DNA of 64,000 nucleotides, from assembly GCA_001247695.2 (NCBI GenBank), contig LGRX02031216.1, forward strand, positions 18,196-82,195. The letters run 5' to 3'. The translations under genes were made by a program, and so were the position numbers. Shown here one piece after another: positions 54,037 to 64,000 of the stretch; the first letter of the stretch is position 1; each line of letters begins with the position of its first letter. The stretch is from Cymbomonas tetramitiformis. Taxonomy: Eukaryota; Chlorophyta; Pyramimonadophyceae; Pyramimonadales; Pyramimonadaceae. The notes beneath the pieces are model-generated. The model was not told where the DNA came from. It worked only from the letters and a program-made list of their open reading frames with translations, and did no database searches.

Positions 54037-55265
54037 ATGGCGCATCGCCGCCGCGCATTATCCACGATTTTTGATTCAGAAGCTGCGAGACACGCCAACA
54101 CTCCAGCCACACCGCCGGCCGCCGTGCCGGCTGCCAATTCAACGGGAGCTACGTTCCTCGCTTCTGTGCGAACACTTCAGCGAGAGCACTTCGACATGAA
54201 GATCTCCAAGGCCGTTTGTCAGAAATTATTCGAGAGCAAGGAAGCGGGCGATTTTCCGGCACTGAATGCCACGCGTCGGCACTCTTCACGAGGATGGTAT
54301 CCGCGTTGCAAACCGCATTCGTCACTACTGAGGACATCGCTTTTGCTCCCCTTTTCTTGCTGGACAACGCGACACTGCCCATCCGCGTGGAAGCCGACAA
54401 TTTATTGTTCCGCTCCACGCTCGAGCTGATGGTTGCGGTGACCCCAACTCGCCAGTTGCGGACTGGATGGATTCATCACATTCCAGCGTTCCGGCTGACG
54501 GTAAGCGTGTGCTTCTCGAGTTCGCCCGCCGCATGCCCGGCCGGTGACCCCTTCCAGGGGCAATCGGGCATGCTTGGGGTGCGCATCTCTGCGGGCATGG
54601 ACCCACATGACGCCATCGGAGATTTTAATGCCGCACTGAAAGCGCTGCTAGGACGAGGGCGACCCTACTGGACGAGGACGTCAAGGCCCTTTTCATCAAG
54701 GCGCTGGACACCACCTTCTCGACCAGCCGGTGGTATTGCGACTACTTCTTCACGATCTTGAAACGAGCCGCGGATGACCTTCTCACCATCCAGCAATGGG
54801 CACGAGAATGTTACGCGGCACATGTGAAGGCGGGTACCGCCACTGCATCGGCACACAGGTACTCCCATGGCAGGCATTTCATGGAGAGGAGTGACGACAT
54901 CTCCTCCGACCCCAACTCTGAACTTGCCGATTTGCGCACGATGGCACTGGACCTAAAGAGGCAATTGGCTGCCTTCGCCGCGTCCGACCGGTCCGAGCCT
55001 TCGCCGCGCGGGCACACTCCCCGCGCGGACAAACCAGACAGACGCATGAAGACGAGGTTCGCGGCCGAACCCCTCACCAGACCGGAGGTGGGAATTGGTC
55101 CCAGAGCATCTCCAAGAAGGTCGACTTTCATCGAGACACCGGTGCGACTATCCCCTACTGCCAGAACGCCGTGTGCGCGAAGGGGAAGGCGAGGCATTGG
55201 CACCGCGACTGCCCGAACGGGGGCAGGAACGGCATTTCGGCCTACGCGTTCTGTGCCCGGAGGCA
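54037..55265 (+). pseudogene. Frameshifted gag-like retrotransposon protein
   Basis: ATG at 54037 opens MAHRRRALSTIFDSEAARHA and a helical part (SVRTLQREHFDMKISKAVCQ). The frame then shifts near 54270 to FTRMVSALQTAFVTTEDIAF, and again by about 54620 to DFNAALKALLGRGATLLDED, FTILKRAADDLLTIQQWARE and ADLRTMALDLKRQLAAFAAS. Near 55170 a cysteine/histidine knuckle (CQNAVCAKGKARHWHRDCP) appears in yet another frame. The order of helical capsid-like part, basic linker and knuckle is that of retrotransposon Gag. At least two to three indels break it. No protease or polymerase follows. Confidence 0.55.
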
Positions 55266-55374
55266 CAGCGTGAGCCGATATGTCTATGCGTCTGTATGTG
55301 TATCATCGGGAGTAATCTGGGATTGACACGACGACAGTGAAATTGGGCTTGAAATCACGATGAGAATGCGTACC

Positions 55375-55625
55375 AGATGTCTGGGGTATGACACTATGAC
55401 ACTGTGACACTATGACACTGTGACACTATAGTAGTATGACAGTACTGTGGGGTGGTCATCGTGGCACTTAGTCAGATCCTCGGGGAATGGCCAGATTCGC
55501 ATCGGGATCGGAAAAACAATGAAATCGAATATCAGATGTCGGGGGTATGACAGTATGACAGTATGACAGTATGATACTATGATACTATGACAGTATGACA
55601 GTACAGTAGTATGATAGAACTGTAT
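55375..55625 (+). repeat. TATGACACTA/TATGACAGTA short tandem repeats, two blocks
   Basis: Ten-base units (TATGACACTR, TATGACAGTA) occur at 55387-55442 and 55545-55605. Each block is preceded by GATGTCTGGGGTATGACA or its variant and followed by a similar TGTATAGCAGTCATCGTG or TGTGGGGTGGTCATCGTG segment. A unit of about 160 bases was thus duplicated as a whole. Confidence 0.75.
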
Positions 55626-56557
55626 AGCAGTCATCGTGTCAGTCCGTCGACGTAACATCTGAATCGAGAATGACGAATCGGAATTAGAAATGAGATCGGA
55701 TCGGGAATTGAACGTTGAGCCGTGGTGTGACATCGGGTGCCGGGTGGTTGACCCTGCAGCCCGAGTGACGAGTGAATAAGTAGAGCACTTGAGAAGTGTT
55801 TAGCCTTCAGAACTCGGAACCGAACTATCGTTTGCACCTCAATCTGGCCCTGATCCAGTATATTATAAAATCCGAATTGTGTACCTTTGCACGTTCAATA
55901 AAAAACATTATTCCGAGCATCTGTCGTACTGTCCACGGGCACATTTGGTATCAATTTGCGTTACTTTGAACGTCTCCGCGCGTTCAACCACGGACTTCTC
56001 GTAACTCACGGTATACTGCAGGGGGAGAGTTGTGTTTTGGGGAACTTGGGCGCAATTTTTACGTCTAAAACGTCATTTTTCTTTCGAAGAAGGAATCCAA
56101 ACAACGTCCCCAAACGTCACGAAATATCAGTATAACCGTTCCTTAACACTGGGGGCTCAAACGGGCTTGGAAAGGCAAACATTCGTTTTCCGATCTTAAA
56201 CCCAAAGTCCGTCCCAGGCCACAAACGACCGTCAGGGAGCACCCTGAAAGGTTTCCCCGGTCTATAGTAGCCAGAAAAACTTCACAGCTCACCTTTCAGA
56301 GCCCTAAAAGTAGCAAAAACAGCCAAAAACAGCCCAAAACAGCAGTTTTAGCCCGTTTTCAGCCTACTCCAAAACCTTCCCCAACAGTCCCCACCACCAA
56401 AAACCCTTCCCCCAGACCCCATAGAACAGTCCAGAACCCCCCAACACCGCCCTCACGGCCATCAGTAGTCGGGAAAGCCCTCCAAAATAGCGCTTTTAGT
56501 GGTTTCTGGACAGCACCTCTGGCACTCTCTGGCATTGTCTCTCTTACAACGCTCTGG

Positions 56558-56893
56558 TTGGAATATTTCTGGAACATACGGAGCCCGGCTACCTTCTGGG
56601 ACCTTGCTGAGCCTTTTGGTCGGACCTCACATACCTCCATCTGCAGTTTCTTGACCTCTGTCGGCGTACCTGAGCACTTGAAAACTGTGTCGCGGAGCCC
56701 TGGCGAAATTTTGAGTACGCCAGTGTATGTCAGTTCCCCCACAAGGGTACAGAAGAGCGTGGTGGAAACAGGGACCGCTTATTTATTTCATCCGGACCCT
56801 ACCTTCCCACCTGCAGGCGCCTTTGACGACTCCCCAGAGGGCCCCCTTCCTCCTTCCCCTTCCTCTTCTGACGACGAAGCTGAAGACAGCTGA
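56558..56893 (+). CDS. Unknown small frame, proline/acidic C-terminus
   Basis: The frame reads MEYFWNIRSPATFWDLAEPF and ends in a Pro/Ser/Asp/Glu-rich tail (PLPPSPSSSDDEAEDS). Its composition is protein-like, but I see no family and no clear neighbours. A GTGAGT donor at 56941 lies in another frame. It could be an exon of a transposon protein. Confidence 0.25.
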   Translation: MEYFWNIRSPATFWDLAEPFGRTSHTSICSFLTSVGVPEHLKTVSRSPGEILSTPVYVSSPTRVQKSVVETGTAYLFHPDPTFPPAGAFDDSPEGPLPPSPSSSDDEAEDS

Positions 56894-57125
56894 GCGCCCG
56901 CACAACGTACACCCTGGCTATCCCACCAGCGGACTACTTCCGTGAGTGGCATTACAGTAAACACTCGATTTTAAGAAAACGGGAATTTTAGGTCAGCCTA
57001 GCAAATTTCTTATTTATATAGAGATCTAAAATATGGAGTGTTATGTGTTAAATATTGTGAAGAAATCAAAAAAGCTGGCTACTTTCTTATTGGCGGGGTT
57101 TCTTATTACTGAGTGATTACTGTAC

Positions 57126-57353
57126 CAAGGGTACTACTTCAACTGGCCGGACCACTACGATCCATTGCTTCCTGGCCAGACCCTAGCGCCAGCTCCTCCG
57201 TCTCCACCTGCGACTCCAACCATATCCGGCGTCCCTCCGTCTCCAGACGATAGCCCCCCACCTTCTCTTCCTCCTTCCCTGCTAGAAACAGCTGAAACAG
57301 GCAGTGGGGATCCGCAGCCGACGGTGAACAAACGGATCACTAGACTCGTATAG
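57126..57353 (+). CDS. Possible exon: proline-rich C-terminus
   Basis: A stop-free frame reads QGYYFNWPDHYDPLLPGQTL, then APAPPSPPATPTISG and a Pro/Ser-rich tail, ending NKRITRLV and stop. The GTGAGT donor at 56941 and an acceptor near 57127 would join it to the preceding region, but phase could not be fixed. No function is assigned. Confidence 0.3.
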   Translation, partial: QGYYFNWPDHYDPLLPGQTLAPAPPSPPATPTISGVPPSPDDSPPPSLPPSLLETAETGSGDPQPTVNKRITRLV

Positions 57354-57931
57354 AAGGACATAAATACTGAGTCTAGGTCACTAGCTGTACACCGAGAATG
57401 ACACACTGGATATGACACCTGACTGAACAAACTAGTCAGGCTGTCATTTCCAGCACACCACCTCATTTGAGGTGCACAGCTTGTGACAACACACCACCCT
57501 AGCTACTAGAGTTTACTAAAAGAAATGTAAGTTGTCAACTCTAGGAGCTAGCTAGGTCTCAAGATGTGGTTGAGGGCCAAAGCATAAAGTACATGCTAGG
57601 ATGAGCTGTGAGCAACGAGATAAAAAATAATAATACGTCTTCGATCACAAATTTTCTTTGCCTGCAAGTGGCTGGGTAACGCACGTAAGAAACCGCCGGT
57701 CTGCATGTTGGATTAGGCAGCTAAAATTAAGAAAACCCTGCCGGTCGATGTAGCGTTGTCGTCTCCGCACTCTGAAAAGGGATCTCCGCCCATGGATTAC
57801 GCGCCATAAAAAAACAAACGCTGCTCGCAAGTTGCTAGGATAGTAAAATAAGATGCCAAAATGAACATCCAATCTCAACTACAGCAAGTGGCTGGCCCTC
57901 AAGTAACGCCCCGCCGGTCAATGAAAAGAAA

Positions 57932-58790
57932 TCAATAATCATCGGAGTAGTACTCGTCGTCAACATACTCGCCAAAATGCTCAGCGAGCTCCTCTGACGC
58001 ACCACCATACTCGTGAGAGTCGTAAGCCCCTGCGTCCCAGGCTGCCCACTCCTCTTGTGTGTAATCATCATCGTGCTCTTCTCCTTCAGCGAAAGCTGCT
58101 TCCGGAAAATTATCGTTATCGAAATGCTCTACTGCGTGCTCTGGGAGAGGCTCCACAGGAGAATTATCTACATCATCGGAACAGATTTGCGGTAAAAAGT
58201 CCTCCCCAACCAAGTGGGGGCTCCAAAACTCCGCCATAAGAATGTGGTTGGGAACCTGTGCCCAACTCGAATTCCTGTTCCAGTCGATCGTTCGAAAAAT
58301 GCGGAGCGGCCAAGTGGCCATAGTGCTCCTCCTCTACCTCACAACTGTCGTCAGAATCGTCGTAATACCCAAGTGGGTAGTCCGATTCATCTTCCTCTTC
58401 ACTCCTGTCAAAAGCATCAAACTGTCGCTGACCAGAGCCCATATAATCAGGCGTAGGATGATGGTGGTGATGATAGTGAACTTCGCGACGCACAGGAGGG
58501 GCCTGTGCGTGCGCGCTACTTGCCCTAGGGGTACCAGGGGAGGGTCTAGTGGTGGTAACCTGGGAATGAACTGATCGGACACCCAAAATCGCGGGCTCGT
58601 CGCCAATTCCCATCTCACAAAACGAAACTGCTGATTTCCCGGAACTCATGTCATGAGACCCGCCGGTCTGAGCACCACCTATCAGTGTGCCACTGTCAGA
58701 GACAACTACCTGCAAACTAATAGGTGATGAAACCGCCGACGATGCGGCCGAAAGATCTGAGCTCCGAAAGTGCGAAAGAGCGCGAGCCAT
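57932..58790 (-). pseudogene. Acidic gag-like frame next to the LTR, broken by a frameshift
   Basis: ATG at 58790 gives MARALSHFRSSDLSAASSAV, then a Ser/Thr/Pro-rich stretch, a run of His (VHYHHHHHPTPDY) and an acidic part (SEEEDESDYPLGYYDDSDDS). Around a run of five Cs near 58223 the sensible frame shifts and continues as GEDFLPQICSDDVDNSP, ending EHFGEYVDDEYYSDDY and stop at 57932. It lies immediately 3' (minus strand) of the LTR, where Gag is expected. It shows no zinc knuckle or capsid motif, so the assignment rests on position. Confidence 0.4.
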
Positions 58791-58879
58791 AGAAGAAAAC
58801 GAGCGATACAGTGCGCGAGCGGTTTAGCGAGTCCAGGTTCTCCAACTTGCCATCTCTTAGGGCTAGATAAGCGAGCCCT

Positions 58880-59444
58880 CAATATATCATATAAAATACA
58901 AGCAAACGCTGCGTTATAGAACAGTAACACAAGCGTAAGATAATAGCGGGGGATGAGTGCAGAACTTCTGTGTGAAGATACTGCTGAAGCACAACGCTTC
59001 CTCATCTATACCATACGTCTCCCATCGCATAGATGGTACCGCAATTGGGTTGTGAACCCGAGACATTGGTTGAACGACCAGTATCGTCAGAACGAATAAT
59101 ACGTTCGCGCCATAATACTGCGCATGCTTGTTCCGCACATGCTTAAAGCAAAGATGGTTCTTGTTTGTTACTTCAAGATGTATCTTACTTGCTTTGCCAT
59201 CTTCGAGTTCGACGTACGAACTCTCGATGACAGGTGCCATTCAAGTCTTTCCTTGAATAATGACAGATGACGTGACTTATCATCTGACGACATGTACAGT
59301 CATAGTCGACCGTACTGACGACTGTCATTATAATATATGACATGACTCGACATGACATGACATGGTATGACATGTCTGACATGTCTGACAGGTATGATAC
59401 GTATGACATGTATGACACATATGTCATCGGTCATGACCCTGACA
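58880..59444 (-). repeat. LTR of the right-hand chromovirus (minus strand)
   Basis: Read on the minus strand, it begins TGTCAGGGTCATGACCGATG after a polypurine tract. It contains the same CATGTCATAC repeats, GACAGTCG...GACTGTACATG block and GAGGAAGCGTTGTGCTTC as the left LTR. The exact 3' end is uncertain (about 58880). No tRNA primer site was recognised after it. Confidence 0.6.
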
Positions 59445-60500
59445 GATCTCCCCTCTTAAAAGAGTTGTGACCTCACAACGAGCATACCTTTGTATATGTC
59501 TATGATGTCTTTGTTGTTGTTGCTTCTTGCTGGTACCAGTCTTCTTACACCGATTTGAGGCGTCCCTCATGGTGTTTTTAGGTTATTGGGGGAACTGAGT
59601 CCACTTTAGTCCCTCACCTTACAGTTCTTAGGATGTAGCCCCCTTGAACGATTCAAGGTTCAATGAATTGCGTTTCGTGATACAGATTGACGCTGGATTA
59701 CTGATTGATCCACACGTATCGTGCGTCAGAGTGACGATTCAAAGCATCCGAAGTGTACGTTACGGATTATTTGCGCTAGCCGTCGACGCTTTTGCGAACG
59801 ATGATCCCACGAATTAACAATTTCTCATTAATCGAACGATTCTCGGCCTTATATATACAACTGATCGTTTGCTGTTCGTTTCCACAGTTGTTATATATTG
59901 TGCACCCAACCCTTCCTCCCCTCCTGAAGCTACTTTTGGAGGTTCATAGGCGGTCATGGGGAGACCGTGTTTGTTTCCGGAGTTATTTCACCGGGGGCTT
60001 GTTTTAATGCAAACAGAGTGGCCCTGCTTAACGGGATTGGACTTATAATCCTTACCCGGTCTGCTCACTCTTGATATGGTCCAGTACGCACGCTTTGACG
60101 AACATCTATCGCGATGAGTGAGAATGGATTCGCCACGTACTAATGTGAAATTTCTTTAGTTATGTTTGTCAAGCACAACTTAGGATCACAACTCCGTCTA
60201 CCTCAGTCGATATCTCCGGTAGCTTCGGATGACTGGCCATAGAATCCGATGACTAACCACGGTCTTGGCAAAGGTAGCATTTAGCAGTTTTTATTTATCC
60301 ACAGATATGATATCTCGCATGTATGCGTATCTGTGCAAGGGTATGATTTTGTACAAGGCTCACTACACCTTTAGCAAGGAAGGATCAATTTCCCGCTTCT
60401 ATGCAACATAATGATAAAACATTAAGAGCAAGGTATATAGATGATCGACATGTATTAGTATATATTACAAGACGTAAGGGCATGAGGCTTAATATAATGT
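59445..60500 (-). other. Non-coding 3' internal region of the chromovirus
   Basis: About 1 kb lies between the chromodomain and the LTR with no reading frame. It corresponds to 6450-7391 on the plus strand. Both copies share the sequences GGAGGGGAGGAAG, TTAAGCAGGGCC and the polypurine tract, so the long untranslated region is a feature of the family. Confidence 0.6.
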
Positions 60501-60504
60501 TTAG

Positions 60505-61815
60505 CCTTCATAGGCAGCTATTATGTCTGCTGCATTGGTCAGCTCTGTGGCTTTGACCCAGGTGTCATGTTCAGGGCCGTAGCCTGCATAAATTATCGCA
60601 CTAAATAGTACTTGACACCTCTAGTGATCTTATCTGAGAGTATATGTGATATCTCAAACAGTGGTTGCCCTTCTTCGGTGATCATCTGTGGCAGAGGCAA
60701 AGGTGCTTGGATCGAGTCATTGTACAGCTCTAATCTGGATACAGGCTGTACCGGATGAATACGGATATCGAGGTCTCCGAAATCTAACTCGTATGCACGC
60801 CCATGGCTAAGCACTTTGGAAATGGTGAACGGCCCAATATATGGCTGCTTAAAGTGTCTGCCTGCCTCTGTCAAACCAGTCCATTGAATAAACTCGGTCC
60901 GTAAAAGAACTTTCTGCCCAACTGCAAACTGCCGAGGCATGTGAGTCTTATTGAATCTGGCTTGGCTAATTTCTGCTGCTCGGGAAATGTTGTCTACCGC
61001 GTTGGCATGAACAGCCGAGTACTGGTCAAAATGATCTCGAATAGCTCTTTGTATTGGAACAGGAGCTTCTGGCGGAATAGTGATTACCAGGTCATGAGGC
61101 GAAAGTGGTTGCGCCATCGAGTCGAGATAAAATGGTGAATAACCAGTTGATGCAGAAACTGTGTTGTTAATTGCAAACTCCACCAGAGGCAACTTGTCCT
61201 CCCACGAATTGGCTGAAGTATCATTGCAACAACACCTGAGGATGAAAAAATACCACCTAATCAGTTTATAAACCAGAGGATGGTGAAATCGAATCATGAA
61301 TCAACAATTTGAAAAGTACGTGAGGATATCCTCGATGAAGGCATGGCTCCTCTCATTGGCTGCATTCGACTGTGGATGGTGTGAGGACGTCATAGACAAT
61401 CTTGTACCAGTAGATTTCCACAGTGTTTGCCAGAATGTAGAGGTGAATCTGGGGTCTCGATCTGAGATGATGTCCCTCGGAAGACCATGGAGCTTGAAGA
61501 TATGCTGCATATATATAGAAGCAGTACGCTGAGCTGTCCAGGTCATGCTGAAGGGAATGCGATGACAGCGATGAGAAAATTGGCACATATTACCACAAAT
61601 ATACTGTCGTGCCCATTGGTGGTGATAGGCAGGTCAGTAATCCAGTCAAGAGATACATCTAGCCATTTTGTCTTAGGCACAGAATATCGTATATGTGCCT
61701 GACCATAAGGCTTGTGTCGCCTCGTTTTCTGGCGCTGACAAACGGGGCACTCCCGAATGTACTTGATGGCTGCCGTGGTCATTCCTGGCCAATAATACCG
61801 GCCCCTACGGTCCTG
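60505..61815 (-). pseudogene. Chromovirus integrase with C-terminal chromodomain, broken
   Basis: Order on the minus strand: zinc-binding end (GRYYWPGM ... YIRECPVCQRQK, 61800-61720), catalytic core start (LDWITDLP), second Asp (HGLPRDIISDRDPRF), Glu region (HHPQSNAANER), then SWEDKLPLVEFAINNT, FAVGQKVLLRTEFI and YIGPFTISKVL, the usual integrase C-terminus. A chromodomain follows (LFEISHILSDKITRGVKYYL, then AGYGPEHDTWVKATEL). Breaks are a frameshift after IFVVI (about 61600), stops near 61300 and a stop plus shift inside the chromodomain (about 60593). The 5' side is cut by a repeat array at 61815. The element is Ty3/gypsy, chromovirus branch. Confidence 0.85.
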
Positions 61816-62460
61816 GAAAACGTTAGTATGCTGATAACGACATGCTAAGCGCGTGCTAACGACATGTTAACGAATTATAACAATGCATGCTAACGACATA
61901 TTAACAGTCGGTAGTATGTCGTTAGCATGCCGTTAGCACATGTCCTAACTGGAATTTATATGCTAACGACATACTACCGATATGTGCTAACGACACACTA
62001 ACGCAACGTTAGCATGGCGTTAGCACGTTCTTAGTACGACATACTAACGGCATCATAACGGCATATTAACGGCATACTACGGACATGCTAACAATGGCAA
62101 GCCAAGTGGTTTAGTATGCCAATATGATGTCCATAGCATCGCATTAGTATGTTTTTAGCATAATATGTCCATGCTAACGCAACCATCATAAACGCATACT
62201 AAAAACATGCTATGGACGTGCTACGCGGATACTAACACTGATATGATAACTTATGTTAGCATGTTCATATAGTGTCAGTAGCATGCTATGATCGTACTAA
62301 CAAGTACATACTAAACGCATACTATCGACATGCTATTCACATGTTAACGATACTAGACTAACGACATGCTATGGACGTACTACATACATACTAACGCCGA
62401 TATGATAACTGATGTTAGCATGTGCATATAATGTCATTAGTATGCCTTTAGCACTCGCGT
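61816..62460. repeat. Array of TGCTAACGACATACTAACG units in both orientations
   Basis: More than 30 copies of TAACGACAT, CTAACG, GTTAGCAT or close variants are packed into about 640 bases, in direct and inverted order, without fixed spacing. The array starts exactly where the integrase frame ends. No gene is present. Confidence 0.8.
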
Positions 62461-62815
62461 GTACGAGGCCTATCTATATGCACAATATCACTAGAGGATT
62501 GCGAAAATGTGTGCTACTTACATAAAGTGTGTTCACAATGCGTATGCTATGCGAAGGCTAGCACATCACGCATACGCATGGAACACTCGAGCATGTTTAA
62601 TACAATCATATTAATACGATAGTGTAGCTAGCTAGGCACGATGGGATACAATTGGGAAGTCTAGAAACGTTACTATTTTTACTATCCACATTACAATCCA
62701 ATCGTAAGTAGGGCTGCCCCATTCGTAGCCTAATTCGCTCAAAACAAGGCTCTAGTCCGAAAATTGCCTCTAGGGAATCAACCTAATCTCTTTAAAACAA
62801 CGTGCAACAAGCGAG
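62461..62815. other. No supported feature
   Basis: The sequence is AT-rich with only short frames and no recognised repeats. Confidence 0.5.
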
Positions 62816-62818
62816 AAA

Positions 62819-63238
62819 TCTCGGCGTTGGTCTTGGAGTAAAACCTTCCGAGATTTTCCACTCGCCCATTCTCATTCGATCTGAAAAAGCAAGTGGAACA
62901 ATAAACCAACACTTAGTCAAGTGAGAAACTTCACACAAAAGCACAACAACTTAGGTTCTAACTTAGAAAGGGTATAGCTTTTACCTTAAGTCTTGGCGTT
63001 GGTCATGGGCTGAAATTTTGCTTTCTCTACTCTGAAAAGTAAAGCAAAGAACCAACACTTAGTAAAAAGCGGAAAACGCATTAAAGATTCCCTTGTGCAA
63101 AACATAACTAGCAACCTAGGAACCTCAAAGAAGCGCGAATGTGAACGCGAGATGATGGTGGAAAAATTGATTTCACCACTCGAATATTTTCAGCGATCTG
63201 AAAAACAAAACCAACCAAGTAACGTTTAGTAAAGATGA
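62819..63238. repeat. Three diverged copies of a block of about 80-100 bases
   Basis: Blocks at 62819-62920, 62991-63071 and 63145-63238 share GGCGTTGGTC (first two), ATCTGAAAA or CTCTGAAAA, and AACCAACACTTAGT or CCAACCAAGTAACGTTTAGT. In the first two, complementary segments (TTCCACT/AGTGGAA; TTGCTTT/AAAGCAA) flank the TCTGAAAA motif, so a small conserved hairpin is possible. Confidence 0.45.
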
Positions 63239-63290
63239 AAGATAATATAAGTGACAAACGAAATTAACGAAGGAAACTGAAAAGGAGAGG

Positions 63291-63359
63291 TGGAGTGAGT
63301 TGGATTTGAACCAACTATTTCGAGTGCAAAGGACTCGCGGGAATCTTCCCGTTCACTCC
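63291..63359 (-). tRNA. tRNA-like sequence, probably degenerate (anticodon loop CCTTTGC)
   Basis: On the minus strand a 7-bp acceptor stem (GGAGTGA/TCACTCC), a 5-bp anticodon stem (CGAGT/ACTCG) and a 5-bp T stem with TTCAAAT loop (GTTGG/CCAAC) all pair perfectly. The B box GGTTCAAATCC is canonical. The D arm is abnormal (GGGA/TCCC with a 4-base loop and no GG). Position 33 is C instead of T. The nominal anticodon is TTT. No A box is seen. It may be a tRNA pseudogene, an organelle-type tRNA or a tRNA-derived SINE head. Confidence 0.35.
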
Positions 63360-63369
63360 AAGTCAAAGT

Positions 63370-64000
63370 TCCGCGCATGCCAAGGATGATCGCGCTAAGC
63401 ACACACAAAATAATACATATACATATAAAAACATGCACTACAAACCTGTGACATATTGCAGCGAGCAAGAATGAGAAATATCATAACATGCAACCCGCTG
63501 GCGAGGCCACCACACGCTGCTGCACACTGCTGGACGGTGAAATGTGAAGCGTTGACGGGTGTAGAGGTGAGTTTGAACTTTTACAGTATTCTGTAAAAAT
63601 GCCTTCTGTACAGTGGACACCTTCACTTCCCGTTGGGCGTTGGGGGGCGTGAGAAGTCACAGCACGTCCTCGTCACGCGAGCACGATCGACGATAACGAT
63701 GACGATGACGAATTCTGCGAAACGTGCCATGCGATGCCATGCCATCGGACGATTGGAGATGGAATAATCCACCGCATGACGCTCGCGCTCGCGGGTTCGG
63801 GTTGGGGATCGCAGGCACGCAGGAGGAATATGTACAGTATTGAGTATATCGTTATCGTCTATCGCACGGTAGCCGTTTGCGTTCAATTTCTTTTTTTAAT
63901 TTTCGCCAAGCCCTTCACTCGCGTCATCGTCTATCCTCATCGATCGATTCATACAGTATCGCCATCGTCTCAAAATGCTCATCGTTAAGGTCACGTGGTC
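63370..64000. other. No supported gene
   Basis: Several short frames occur on both strands without protein-like content. A GATGACGATGACGA run lies near 63695-63710. Confidence 0.5.

Noticed and set aside
55128..55145. DTGA motif as a retroviral-type aspartic protease
   Set aside because: It lies upstream of the zinc knuckle and without the flanking hydrophobic and flap motifs. The match is too short and out of the expected order.

Overview
The window looks like nuclear DNA of a eukaryotic microalga, most plausibly a green alga of the prasinophyte kind (a Cymbomonas- or Pyramimonas-like genome would fit; this is an inference from architecture, not a database match). The reasons are GT-AG introns with phase-consistent exons, a giant secreted protein with pherophorin-like proline-rich hinges, long glycine-rich surface repeats, and a very high load of degenerate transposons. 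One run of 477 Ns (7873-8349) marks an assembly gap.

Left third (1-21.4 kb). Positions 1-7872 are an AT-rich wreck of a plus-strand Ty3/gypsy chromovirus ending in a 3' LTR that runs into the N gap. A small MITE at 8.66-8.90 kb interrupts an unknown minus-strand reading frame. At 10.05-11.7 kb four phase-0 exons encode a protein resembling the N-terminal domain of syntaxin-6/SYP61. This is followed by a low-complexity stretch and a 34-bp minisatellite (13.06-13.71 kb). A hairpin MITE lies at 15.2 kb. From 15.8 to 21.3 kb there is a large foldback element with nested palindromes and an aspartate/isoleucine-coding satellite; its right part carries short spliced frames resembling the N-terminus of a Mutator-like transposase.

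Middle (21.5-48.5 kb, all minus strand). This is the centrepiece. A ten-exon model from 48507 to 29132 joins in phase and predicts a secreted protein of about 2,870 residues. In order it has a signal peptide, an inhibitor-like propeptide, a subtilisin (S8) domain with intact Asp/His/Ser, beta-sandwich domains, Ig-like and proline-rich segments, a fibrinogen-like segment, long proline-rich hinges, a cysteine-rich module, a von Willebrand type D domain and a C-terminal cysteine-rich part. Its introns hold transposon debris, including a broken non-LTR reverse transcriptase in a 6.5-kb intron. Immediately downstream, on the same strand, an uninterrupted 2,245-codon frame (28315-21578) encodes five glycine-rich modules with near-identical 1,506-bp DNA repeats. 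It may be the 3' part of the same gene or a separate neighbour. Together they suggest an extracellular-matrix or cell-surface system that couples a protease to adhesive and structural modules.

Right third (48.5-64 kb). A compact intronless ankyrin-repeat gene (50769-51488, plus) is followed by gene-poor DNA, a frameshifted gag-like pseudogene (54.0-55.3 kb) and unidentified frames. Next comes a minus-strand chromovirus with the order integrase/chromodomain, polypurine tract, LTR, gag-like frame (61.8-57.9 kb). It is the inverted relative of the copy at the left edge. An array of dispersed inverted TAACGACAT-type units (61.8-62.5 kb), three diverged short repeats and a tRNA-like hairpin set close the window.
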